This document shows positions 1 to 6,084 of a stretch of 13,023 bases of DNA, piece by piece; the first letter of the stretch is position 1; each line of letters opens with the position of its first letter. The notes below the pieces were generated by a model. It ran no database searches and had not been told where the DNA came from. It worked only from the letters and a program-made list of their open reading frames with translations. The DNA is from Spirochaetaceae bacterium. Lineage in GTDB: Bacteria > Spirochaetota > Spirochaetia > Treponematales > Breznakiellaceae. Where the stretch lies: assembly GCA_031269165.1 (NCBI GenBank), contig JAISZQ010000071.1:1-13023 (forward strand). Direction: 5' to 3'. Position numbers and translations under genes: made by a program.

Positions 1-2
1 GG

Positions 3-107
3 CTTAACGAAAAGACTCATATCCAGTCCGCCTCGAAGGTCCGCTCTGAAAACGGCCTTATCGCCTTTATCTTTGCCAGACTCGCCGTCGCCGCTTTCTA
101 CCCTTGA
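3..107 (+). CDS. C-terminal end of a probable transposase (partial, enters from left edge)
   Basis: An open frame enters from the window edge and gives 34 residues ending ...KVRSENGLIAFIFARLAVAAFYP before a TGA at 105-107. The pattern Lys-Val-Arg-x-Glu-x-Gly-Leu-Ile-Ala resembles the end of DDE transposases of the IS5/IS1182 type, where a similar 'KV..E.GLIA' stretch precedes the stop. That is a remembered family resemblance, not a computed match. The frame converges on a solute-binding protein gene that is shortened at its 3' end, as expected if an insertion sequence had landed in it. It could also be the tail of an unrelated protein, because most of the gene lies outside the window. Confidence 0.35.
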   Translation, partial: LNEKTHIQSASKVRSENGLIAFIFARLAVAAFYP

Positions 108-165
108 TTCGCATTATTAAGGCTGATTTTCATGGTGAATGGAATTACTCTGTTGTTGCTAACCT

Positions 166-1122
166 TTAGTTGTCAATTTTATTTAGTAACAATCCCTTAG
201 GATCGGTTGACTTGGCCATTTCCCCGTAAGTGTAGATCTCACCTGTGGTAACATGACCAAGAGCGAAACATTGACCGTTTTGAAAAAAAGCTTTCACGTC
301 GGTATCGGTGAGAGAATAGTTATCCGCTATCATATAGCCCTTGCGATAAAGGCCATTCACGTACTGAAGGTACTGCCGGTAATTCTTGCTATTAATATAG
401 AAGATAACCTTCCCGTCTTCCTCCGCAAAATTTTCATTAGACACCCCGCTCCACACCCGTAAGGCTTTGTTTTCGTGGGTATTGATCCAGCCTGCCACGT
501 AGGGAATCATGTTGGGATACCGGGCCTTGACCATACCCAGGACCCGCTCAAAGTCCGCCAGGGTATTAAGGGGCGGGTTTCCCAAAGCGTCAAGAATATC
601 CTGCCTGACCCCGATGCTGGGCATATTACCCACACCCTTAGCGTTCTTCCACTTTTCCGCACTGGAGAAGGCAGTCAGAAGAAAATAGTAATTCCCGTCC
701 CCCGACTTATTATAGAGCTGAGAATTGGTTATCACCATCTTATCAGGCTGCCAGTTGAGGCCGTATTGCTTAATCAGGCCGTTATAGGAATAAGCGAATT
801 TCTCATCCGCCAGCCTGTTTAATTCCTGGTCGGTAAAAATCAGATCCGGCAGATTGCCCGAGGCAATCATCAGACCGAGTTGGCGGTCGTCCACCGCGCG
901 GGTCACGTTGAGTTTTACACCGGTCTTTCGGGTGATCTCCTCGGGTATGATGCCGATCCAAGAATCGGTCGCAAACCAAGGAAAGTTGATAAAGAGGTCC
1001 AGTTCAACCGGCTTTGTTTCCCCGGTTGAAGCCGGAGAACCGGTACTTTTGGCCCCGCCGGCCATGACAGGAAAACATATCCCTATACAACACAAAATCA
1101 AAGACACCATCCGTTTGTTCAT
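166..1122 (-). CDS. Extracellular solute-binding protein, C-terminally truncated
   Basis: This 318-residue protein starts at the ATG at 1122. That start has GGAGGA just upstream and opens directly into a signal peptide (Lys/Arg at 3-4, hydrophobic 5-20, likely cleavage after Val-Met-Ala21, then Gly-Gly and a Ser/Thr-rich linker). A longer frame to 1167 lacks both features. The mature part (DLFINFPWF, TGVKLNV, 'IASGNLPDLIF', 'NPPLNTLADFERVLGMVKARYP') matches the N-lobe of family-1/LplA-type sugar-binding proteins of ABC importers, which bind substrate outside the inner membrane. Such proteins usually have 500 or more residues. This one stops at about 318, so most of the C-lobe is missing and it is probably non-functional. 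It lies downstream of a YesM-type kinase on the same strand, the usual partner arrangement. The probable transposase end just beyond its stop suggests how it was truncated. Confidence 0.75.
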   Translation of the reverse strand: MNKRMVSLILCCIGICFPVMAGGAKSTGSPASTGETKPVELDLFINFPWFATDSWIGIIPEEITRKTGVKLNVTRAVDDRQLGLMIASGNLPDLIFTDQELNRLADEKFAYSYNGLIKQYGLNWQPDKMVITNSQLYNKSGDGNYYFLLTAFSSAEKWKNAKGVGNMPSIGVRQDILDALGNPPLNTLADFERVLGMVKARYPNMIPYVAGWINTHENKALRVWSGVSNENFAEEDGKVIFYINSKNYRQYLQYVNGLYRKGYMIADNYSLTDTDVKAFFQNGQCFALGHVTTGEIYTYGEMAKSTDPKGLLLNKIDN

Positions 1123-1165
1123 AACAATTCCTCCATAAATGATACATTGGTAAATAAGACTATTC

Positions 1166-1194
1166 ATGATACTCCGGCTGTACCCGGCTGTAAA
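1166..1194 (-). promoter_or_regulatory. Predicted sigma70-type promoter of the solute-binding protein gene
   Basis: On the minus strand TTTACA and TATCAT are separated by exactly 17 bases, about 44 bases upstream of the ATG at 1122. The spacer and -35 region contain a direct repeat of TACAGCCGG (complement of 1174-1182 and 1184-1192), which could be an operator. The promoter reading is inference. Confidence 0.45.
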
Positions 1195-1233
1195 GCGACA
1201 ATTTTTCAGAATAAACCGACATATTTACAGATT

Positions 1234-1250
1234 GAGGCTGTTCAAAAACC
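1234..1250 (+). repeat. Dispersed 17-bp motif, copy 1
   Basis: GAGGCTGTTCAAAAACC is one of five close copies in the window of GAGCCTGTTCAAAAACC. The others are at 1559-1575 (-), 5457-5473 (-), 7985-8001 (+) and 12638-12654 (-). Copies 1 and 2 face each other across the MITE-like element. Confidence 0.6.
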
Positions 1251-1282
1251 GCAGTTTCTCAAGGCTCAACCCGATTTAGCCC

Positions 1283-1491
1283 CATTGTCAACAACTTAAG
1301 CAAATGGAATATAAGAGTGGTCAACGGATTGCGCCGTATACGGCGGTCCAGATTTTTAGTTTTTTTGTCCGCGAATGTGCGCCATACATGGCGATGCAAA
1401 TACGCGCTGATGGGTATATATTATTCGTAACGCCATATATGGCGCTTATTCGCGCCATTCGCGGACCAAAATTCTTAAGTTGTTGACAGTG
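1283..1491. mobile_element. MITE-like element, 209 bp, with 18-bp terminal inverted repeats and 10-bp target duplication
   Basis: The left end CATTGTCAACAACTTAAG (1283-1300) and the right end CTTAAGTTGTTGACAGTG (1474-1491) are inverted copies with one mismatch. The element is flanked by a perfect direct repeat GATTTAGCCC at 1273-1282 and 1492-1501. If one more base pair is counted into the termini, the duplication reads as 8 bp. No transposase is encoded. The interior has an 11-bp inverted repeat (GTCCGCGAATG 1367-1377, complement 1456-1466) and three 14-bp palindromic motifs. It sits between the kinase stop and the binding-protein promoter. Terminal repeats plus target duplication are the defining signs of a non-autonomous transposon. 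The mobilising family is not identifiable from this sequence. Confidence 0.85.
1332..1444. repeat. Three 14-bp palindromic motifs inside the MITE-like element
   Basis: CGCCGTATACGGCG (1332-1345) and CGCCATATATGGCG (1431-1444) are perfect palindromes. CGCCATACATGGCG (1380-1393) is palindromic except at its central two bases. They begin 48 and 51 bp apart. Together they fit CGCCRTAYAYGGCG. Confidence 0.85.
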
Positions 1492-1536
1492 GATTTAGCC
1501 CGGCTTTAGCCTTACAAAACTGCAATGGCCGAAGGC

Positions 1537-1577
1537 CTCAGCCTGTCAAAACTAACCGAGTTTTGGAACAGGCTCAG
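1537..1577. repeat. Long hairpin 3' of the kinase gene, containing motif copy 2
   Basis: The arm at 1537-1553 pairs with 1559-1577 around the 5-base loop AACCG, with one mismatch and a two-base bulge. The right arm carries the inverted 17-bp motif (1559-1575). It lies about 40 bp beyond the kinase stop (1618, minus strand) and may protect or end that transcript. No uridine run follows on the minus strand, so it is not a classical terminator. Confidence 0.6.
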
Positions 1578-1617
1578 AATATACCATAACCGGCGTCTGT
1601 TTTGTTGTGACACTTTT

Positions 1618-3381
1618 TCAGAATTGACCGATAGATTCAAAAATACCGGGTTTATTGCCAAGGCACAGGATAAACTCGGAACCCTTCCCGATCTCGCTTT
1701 CCACGGTAATTCCGTATCCGTTACCATAAAAAATTTTAAGCCGCTCGTGGACATTCAGAATACCGACCCCATGTCCCCTGCTCTGGGGATCATTTTCACC
1801 GCAATTTCCACCGGCTCCATCGGCGTCTAGCCGCAGATGTAACGCCTCAATATCCTTGCGTCCCATGCCGCAACCATTATCTCGAACCCTGACGAGGGCG
1901 CCTCCGGCAACGGAACTGACGGAGATACTGACATTTTTATCCATGGTTACGGCATCAAAAGCGTGTTCAATAGCGTTCTCAACAATGGGTTGGAGAATGA
2001 ATTTTGGACAGGGCCATTCAGAAAATTCCTGTGGACAGTTAATGGAAAAGCTAAAGGTTTTTCCTATACGCATCATGCAAAATTCCAGATAATTCCTGCA
2101 ATGCTCTACTTCCCGTGCCAGCGTGGAGATCAGACCGCTCTGATGAATCGTATAGTCCATAATCCGGGCCAGTTTGAATATCATAGCAGATGTCTCATGG
2201 TCGCCGCGCATAAGGGTAATCATCCTGATATTTTCTAGGGAGTTCAGCAGAAAATGGGGGTTGAGTTGAGCCTGTAAGGCGTAATAATGCTCGTCCCGGC
2301 TTTTTATCTCCGCACGGTACACATTGTTTACCAGATGATTGATATTCGCCGCCATCTGATTATAGGCGTCAAAAAGGAAACCAATCTCATCACGGTACCT
2401 GCCCCGATCCAGAGGAACCGGGCTGCTGTAATCGGTAGTCGCCAGATGTTTTGCAAGGGCGGTTATACGCCTGGTACCTGCCGCAAAATTAATAAAGATA
2501 ATTGAGGTGATCAGGACGAACAGCAGAAACACCGGTACCAATATGGCCGAAATATTCCAGCCGGGGAACTGCCGTAAATCCGCATAAAAGCGCAATCTTG
2601 CGTTCAGCTCATGAAGCTCCAGTTTATGAACCAATGACAGACGGCGGGTATCTTTATTCTCGGTAAAAAGCGGATGCTCCGTTCCCCCGTACTCCATAAT
2701 AACCGGGAGTTCAATGCCTTCGGTGCGGAAGACACCCAGCAGTTCTCCAACATTTATAGAAAAAACAACACATCCTGCCTGGGATGTATAGCCGGTACCG
2801 TAGATCGGAATATAACACCGCAGTCTTTCCGTCCCGTCATACTGCCACAATGCCTGATGCAGCCCCAAGTTCAAAACCGCCTCCATGGGTAACAAATGTT
2901 CATCCCATTGGTTGATAAAATAATACGGGGGAATCCGGTCCGAACGATAACTGAATATTTTTATATCTTCAAACAGAGCATTGACGGAAATGACATAACT
3001 CATCAGGGGTTGTATATCCCTATTAAAAGCGTATACCCGTTCAGCCGTAGACATATTCCAGTCTTCAAGATAGTCGACAAAATTGGAGTTTTGCTCTAAA
3101 ATTTCGACCATATTGGTAATCCGCATAATCCGTTCATCATAAGAAGCGACCATATCCGAAACCACCCCCTCATAATAGCGGTAGAATTTATCCGCTATGT
3201 AATTGCGGAATTGGAAAAAATAAAATACCGTCCATATACCAAGAGGGAAAATAAAAAACACCGAATAGAAGAACCAGAGGCGGCGGATGGTCTTCATCTG
3301 GTAAAACCAATCTATGGTCATGGTAAATAGTATACCCCTGGTTGCCCTACTGTGTAAGAGGACAAAAAATGAGCGCAACAT
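1618..3381 (-). CDS. YesM-type sensor histidine kinase
   Basis: This 587-residue inner-membrane kinase probably senses extracellular sugar, or the sugar-loaded binding protein, and phosphorylates a YesN/AraC-type regulator. Visible parts are a first membrane segment (about 36-55), an extracytoplasmic sensor region (56-277), a second membrane segment (278-299) and a HAMP linker (about 300-353). The His_kinase motif 'QLNPHFLLNSLE' follows, with His376 as the expected phosphoacceptor. The ATPase shows the N box (PIVENAIEHA, Glu468/Asn469), G1 (DNGCGMG, 501-507) and G2 (GHGVGILNV, 536-544). Length and order are normal for the family. The start is uncertain: Met21 (3321) or Met29 (3297) would put the N-terminus closer to the first membrane segment, and no candidate has a strong ribosome binding site. 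The usual adjacent response regulator is missing. The truncated binding protein lies downstream on the same strand. Confidence 0.9.
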   Translation of the reverse strand: MLRSFFVLLHSRATRGILFTMTIDWFYQMKTIRRLWFFYSVFFIFPLGIWTVFYFFQFRNYIADKFYRYYEGVVSDMVASYDERIMRITNMVEILEQNSNFVDYLEDWNMSTAERVYAFNRDIQPLMSYVISVNALFEDIKIFSYRSDRIPPYYFINQWDEHLLPMEAVLNLGLHQALWQYDGTERLRCYIPIYGTGYTSQAGCVVFSINVGELLGVFRTEGIELPVIMEYGGTEHPLFTENKDTRRLSLVHKLELHELNARLRFYADLRQFPGWNISAILVPVFLLFVLITSIIFINFAAGTRRITALAKHLATTDYSSPVPLDRGRYRDEIGFLFDAYNQMAANINHLVNNVYRAEIKSRDEHYYALQAQLNPHFLLNSLENIRMITLMRGDHETSAMIFKLARIMDYTIHQSGLISTLAREVEHCRNYLEFCMMRIGKTFSFSINCPQEFSEWPCPKFILQPIVENAIEHAFDAVTMDKNVSISVSSVAGGALVRVRDNGCGMGRKDIEALHLRLDADGAGGNCGENDPQSRGHGVGILNVHERLKIFYGNGYGITVESEIGKGSEFILCLGNKPGIFESIGQF

Positions 3382-3564
3382 TCATTGCTCTGTCCGTTTT
3401 CATAGCAAAGGGTGAGTGAGGTTGTGGACTTTTGGCCGGGGATATTCTATCCCTTGAGGTTACGGGCCAAAGGGCCCGTTGGGTTATTATTCTTCAAAAT
3501 TATGCTGTTTTTACGGTTCTTGCCGGTTAAAAAAGTAAATGACATTGCCCTGTCAATGGCCGTA
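3382..3564. other. Divergent intergenic region, kinase side
   Basis: No gene is visible. A 7-bp GC hairpin (ACGGGCC 3462-3468, loop AAAG, GGCCCGT 3473-3479) lies here. On the minus strand a TTGACA occurs around 3550, but the hexamer 17 bases downstream is a poor -10, so no kinase promoter is claimed. Confidence 0.4.
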
Positions 3565-3586
3565 GTACATCGAAATAAAATCTAAC
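3565..3586 (-). repeat. Inverted copy of the GTTAGA/ATTTCGATGTAC motif
   Basis: Read on the minus strand, this is GTTAGA, a short A/T spacer, then ATTTCGATGTAC. It is nearly identical (one-base length difference) to the copy at 3737-3759 in the opposite orientation, giving 22-23-bp inverted repeats about 150 bp apart. A small stem (TAAGTCTAA 3593-3601 with TTAGACTTA 3615-3623) lies just inside it. Confidence 0.65.
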
Positions 3587-3736
3587 TCTACGTAAGTCTA
3601 ATTCCTGTCTAAACTTAGACTTAATCTATGCTTATTTAGGGTTCTGACAGCTTTTGGGCCATTTCGTAACTCTTTACCCTGCATAGAATTAGCCCGTTGC
3701 CTAAATTCTTGCAATATAACAACTTAGTCTGTTTGG

Positions 3737-3792
3737 GTTAGATTTTTATTTCGATGTACGCCTTTTTTTGAGTTAGAATGATTTCGATGTAC
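3737..3792 (+). promoter_or_regulatory. Two direct copies of GTTAGA-N(3-5)-ATTTCGATGTAC upstream of the GNAT pair
   Basis: The copies are at 3737-3759 (5-base spacer) and 3772-3792 (3-base spacer), 35 bp apart. The second ends 9 bp before the -35 box at 3802. Tandem copies of a bipartite motif at a promoter edge suggest binding sites for a regulator, possibly the gene pair's own product. They could instead be leftover ends of a mobile element, given the inverted copy at 3565. Confidence 0.5.
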
Positions 3793-3801
3793 TGCGCCGC
3801 C

Positions 3802-3830
3802 TTGACTTTCGCCGCCGTTCATGTTAAAAT
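3802..3830 (+). promoter_or_regulatory. Predicted sigma70-type promoter of the GNAT pair
   Basis: TTGACT and TAAAAT are separated by 17 bases, 30 bp upstream of the ATG at 3860. The PTS promoter at 5545 has the same -10 hexamer and the same spacing, which supports the reading. Confidence 0.65.
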
Positions 3831-3859
3831 CACAGTTAAAATCATACATGGAGGCAATT

Positions 3860-4042
3860 ATGGGAATTAAATGGAAATGGAAGCCGGTCCAGCCGACCGA
3901 GATTAAAGACATCAACATCATCCGCGAGGTGATCGCCCAGATCAGGGAACCGATACCGCCTGAGGTATATGCGCGGATTGAGGAGCGGGACCGGAAACTT
4001 AGGAAGTTGTTCAAGACCACTAAGCCGGGCTGGGAAAAATGA
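3860..4042 (+). CDS. Small 60-residue protein coupled to GNAT acetyltransferase (antitoxin candidate)
   Basis: The start is the ATG at 3860, with GGAGG 7 bases upstream. Three in-frame codons farther upstream (from 3821) lie in the promoter and lack such a site. The product is small, charged and probably helical: a Trp/Lys N-terminus (MGIKWKWKP), a central 'IREVIAQIREPIPPEVYARIEERDRKLRKLF' region and a basic tail ending WEK. No family is recognised, and it is not an obvious DUF1778 ribbon-helix-helix protein. Its stop overlaps the next gene's start (ATGA, 4039-4042), so the two are translationally coupled. Position, size and charge fit an antitoxin or partner protein of the downstream acetyltransferase. 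That role is inference. Confidence 0.7.
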   Translation: MGIKWKWKPVQPTEIKDINIIREVIAQIREPIPPEVYARIEERDRKLRKLFKTTKPGWEK

Positions 4043-4659
4043 ACATGCCAGTTACCATCACCGAAGATAACGCTGAACATTATTTTCGGCTGGAACTGCT
4101 TGTGGCGGACGCCCCCGTGGAGGTGTTCCGCTGCACCGTCCCCGAATACGCCGCTTATTTGCGAGAGGAAGCGTTCCGCGCTCAAACCGACCATGTTGCC
4201 ACTACATGGCTCTTGCGGGAGGAAGTGGACGGGGAGATCGCCGCCTATATGTCCCTCGTCGCCGACGCGGTGAGGTTGTCCAATGCCGAAAAAGAGTTGC
4301 ACAAACTGCGCTATCCCTTCAAAACCATTCCGGCAATGAAAATCGCTAAACTGGCGGTGGGTGAAATGTCCCGGCACAGATACTGTGGTATAGGTACGCA
4401 TTTGATATATCAAGCGGGACAAATTGCCCGTTACAATATCAACCCCTACTGCGCCGCCCGCTTCCTCACTGTGGACGCTGATATTGAGCATGATGCGGGT
4501 GTGCTGGCTTTTTACCAAAAGAACGGCTTTGTCCCCAACATCGAGTTTTCCGGCAAGCACCGCAAAACCATCAGCATGAGGCTTGATCTGTACCGCCAAC
4601 CCGTTCATACGCTGTCCTCTACTGGTAACTCAGTCCATTTACCAAACTCATTCATGTAA
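4039..4659 (+). CDS. GNAT-family N-acetyltransferase (TacT/AtaT-like, toxin candidate)
   Basis: A 206-residue cytoplasmic acetyl-CoA-dependent acetyltransferase. The GNAT core is visible as 'AMKIAKLAVGEMSRHRYCGIGTHLI' (99-123). It includes the acetyl-CoA pyrophosphate loop Arg114-Tyr-Cys-Gly-Ile-Gly119, followed by 'FLTVDAD' (142-148) and 'GVLAFYQKNGF' (154-164). Tyr159 sits where the catalytic tyrosine of TacT/AtaT-type GNAT toxins lies; those toxins acetylate aminoacyl-tRNA. The N-terminal 100 residues carry the usual substrate-side strands (EIAAYMSLV). A tail of about 20 residues after the fold (from about 187) is extra. The gene starts inside the stop codon of the 60-residue partner, an arrangement typical of type II toxin-antitoxin pairs. 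An ordinary metabolite or protein acetyltransferase cannot be excluded. The GNAT assignment is firm and the toxin role is inference. Confidence 0.85.
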   Translation: MNMPVTITEDNAEHYFRLELLVADAPVEVFRCTVPEYAAYLREEAFRAQTDHVATTWLLREEVDGEIAAYMSLVADAVRLSNAEKELHKLRYPFKTIPAMKIAKLAVGEMSRHRYCGIGTHLIYQAGQIARYNINPYCAARFLTVDADIEHDAGVLAFYQKNGFVPNIEFSGKHRKTISMRLDLYRQPVHTLSSTGNSVHLPNSFM

Positions 4660-4670
4660 CCTCTGATCAA

Positions 4671-4707
4671 CACGAACAAATTCCATCAACAAAGGAACCT
4701 GTTCGTG
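4671..4707 (+). terminator. Possible terminator hairpin after the GNAT gene
   Basis: CACGAACA (4671-4678) pairs with TGTTCGTG (4700-4707). Inside it, TTCC pairs with GGAA across a 2x2 internal loop. A T-rich stretch (CTTTTTCTTC) follows about 14 bases later, too far away for a textbook terminator. It lies 12 bp after the GNAT stop. Confidence 0.3.
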
Positions 4708-4732
4708 CCCATTCGTGGTCTTTTTCTTCGCT

Positions 4733-4852
4733 CGTCATTGCGAGCAAGCCCCCCGTCATTGCGAGCGAGCCGCTCGTGAGAGCGGGCGAAGCAATCCAGT
4801 GTGCGGGCATTCCTCGTCTGGATTGCTTCGTCGCTTCGCGTCTCGCAATGAC
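4733..4852. repeat. Palindromic repeat family 'GTCATTGCGAG...GAAGCAATCCAG', copy 1
   Basis: Two left arms, CGTCATTGCGAG (4733-4744 and 4754-4765), are inverted relative to CTCGCAATGAC (4842-4852). Inside them GCGAAGCAATCCAG (4786-4799) is inverted relative to CTGGATTGCTTCGTCGC (4818-4834). The whole can fold into a long stem. A related copy lies at 12233-12369. Short open frames across it on both strands are by-products of the repeat. Confidence 0.85.
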
Positions 4853-4901
4853 AAGAATAGACGCATTTGTTTGTCGGAGGGGAAAGGCCGATAATGAGGG
4901 A

Positions 4902-5456
4902 ATGGACAAAAAAGCAGCGAGCCTTATAGCAAATATAGACGCTATTCTCAACGGGACACCTGAAGAAAGAGAAAATTTGGCAAAACACCATTTTTATCTC
5001 GCCGAAACTCCGGCAGAATTAAAGGACAAAGGGCTAAAAGGTGATTTTTTTGATATTTCTTATGGCGCAATAGCGCGTCATAACGGTAAAGATGATGACC
5101 ACAATCTTAAAAAAGGTGACTGGATTGAATTGAGCAATAAAATTGCCAAACCATTTGCGGTAGCGACCTACAAAAATACCGGATACAGGCTTTTTATTGA
5201 CTTAAAAGTAAACGGAAAATGGACAGTCGCGGGAATAGAAGTAAGAAATATAGGTAAAAATAGAAACATAAACGCCGTAACAACAGTATTTGGGCGGAAA
5301 AATGCGACAACCGATACTCTGTTTTGGAAATCACCCGAAATAACACCTGACCAAGAGGCTTTTCTTAACGGGCACAATTCCCATCAATATCCCCTTGGTC
5401 AGTCGATTGTTCCTTTATTATCGCCCCCTTTTCCGCAAATGTCAAGGCCCCTCTGA
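4902..5456 (+). CDS. PBECR-type (barnase/EndoU/colicin E5-D/RelE-like) nuclease-domain protein, probable remnant of a larger protein
   Basis: A 184-residue frame from the ATG at 4902, with GAGGG just upstream. A longer frame to 4776 only translates the upstream repeat. Residues about 45-165 (LKGDFFDISYGAIARH, DDDHNLKKGDWIEL, 'INAVTTVFGR', 'QEAFLNGHNSHQYP') resemble the phage-linked nuclease-like domain found at the C-terminus of MuF-type phage proteins and polymorphic toxins. Candidate catalytic residues are His60, His67, Arg132 and His158/His161. In that family the domain usually ends near 'HNSxQYP'. Here about 20 proline-rich residues follow, to a stop that abuts dispersed motif copy 3, as if the end were recombined. 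No signal peptide or immunity gene is seen. Compared with its neighbours the gene is A+T-rich, which suggests transfer. The family assignment is from memory of conserved motifs. Confidence 0.6.
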   Translation: MDKKAASLIANIDAILNGTPEERENLAKHHFYLAETPAELKDKGLKGDFFDISYGAIARHNGKDDDHNLKKGDWIELSNKIAKPFAVATYKNTGYRLFIDLKVNGKWTVAGIEVRNIGKNRNINAVTTVFGRKNATTDTLFWKSPEITPDQEAFLNGHNSHQYPLGQSIVPLLSPPFPQMSRPL

Positions 5457-5473
5457 GGTTTTGAAACAGCCTC
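5457..5473 (-). repeat. Dispersed 17-bp motif, copy 3
   Basis: On the minus strand it reads GAGGCTGTTTCAAAACC. It starts immediately after the TGA (5454-5456) of the nuclease-domain ORF. Confidence 0.55.
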
Positions 5474-5544
5474 ACTATAATGAAACGCGCCGTCTCCAAT
5501 CCCCGGTCATTCTCCCTTTTCAATTCGCGCAGCGCATACCCCCC

Positions 5545-5573
5545 TTGACACGGCTTAAAAAATATGATAAAAT
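5545..5573 (+). promoter_or_regulatory. Predicted sigma70 promoter of the PTS/hexosaminidase genes
   Basis: TTGACA and TAAAAT are separated by 17 bases, 38 bp before the ATG at 5611. This is close to consensus. Confidence 0.75.
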
Positions 5574-5610
5574 GCCCTTTATCAAAGCGAGAAAGGGGAA
5601 GGGAAAACGC

Positions 5611-6084
5611 ATGACTAAATCGCTGGTGCCGCTTTTGGAACGCGGCGGAATCGTCTACGATGTCGAGGGCACGACCCCGGCGCAGGCGATTCGGGATCTC
5701 ATCGGGCGAATCACGTTGCCGGATCATCTGGACGGTGCCGCTTTGCTCAAGGCCGTGCTTGAACGGGAAGACCTCCAGCCCACTCAGGCAGGTCACGGTA
5801 TCGCGTTGCCCCACCCGCGCAACCCGCTGGTGACCCGCGAGGACGAGCAGTTTATCGCCATCGGTCTTACCAAGTACCCGGTGAACTGGCACGCTCTGGA
5901 CGGGGAGCCGGTGCGGGCCGTTATCCTGATCGTTTCGTCGAGCGCGCGTAGCCACCTTCACACGCTGTCCAAACTGCATTTTTTCTGCGCTCAGCCGGAT
6001 TTTTTAGCCCTGCTCTTCAACAAGGCCCGGAAAGAAGACGTTGAACGCTATGTGGCGGAAGCCGAAAAAGCATGGGAACAATAG
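5611..6084 (+). CDS. PTS EIIA type-2 domain protein (PtsN/fructose-IIA-like)
   Basis: A 157-residue cytoplasmic phosphocarrier. The start at 5611 has AAGGG upstream and follows a consensus promoter. Longer in-frame starts run back through that promoter. The single domain matches PTS_EIIA_2: 'LLKAVLERE' (45-53), then 'GHGIALPHPRNP' (61-72), with His68 in the Ala-x-Pro-His signature as the phosphorylated histidine. It ends with 'HLHTLSKLHFFC', a conserved feature of EIIA-Ntr/fructose IIA. There is no IIB or IIC domain and no permease nearby, so a regulatory role like EIIA-Ntr is more likely than sugar transport. The next gene, a GH3 hexosaminidase, is close downstream and probably co-transcribed. 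Confidence 0.85.
   Translation: MTKSLVPLLERGGIVYDVEGTTPAQAIRDLIGRITLPDHLDGAALLKAVLEREDLQPTQAGHGIALPHPRNPLVTREDEQFIAIGLTKYPVNWHALDGEPVRAVILIVSSSARSHLHTLSKLHFFCAQPDFLALLFNKARKEDVERYVAEAEKAWEQ

Noticed and set aside
1304..1486. 60-codon frame inside the MITE-like element
   Set aside because: Its repeated Pro-Tyr-x-Ala pattern comes from the three palindromes, and no ribosome binding site is present.
3462..3479. GC hairpin considered as a terminator
   Set aside because: It lies between divergent genes, where no transcript should end, and no continuous T run follows it.
3724..4608. 294-codon minus-strand frame opposite the GNAT pair
   Set aside because: The plus strand has a promoter, ribosome binding site, ATGA coupling and GNAT motifs. 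The minus frame is a shadow.
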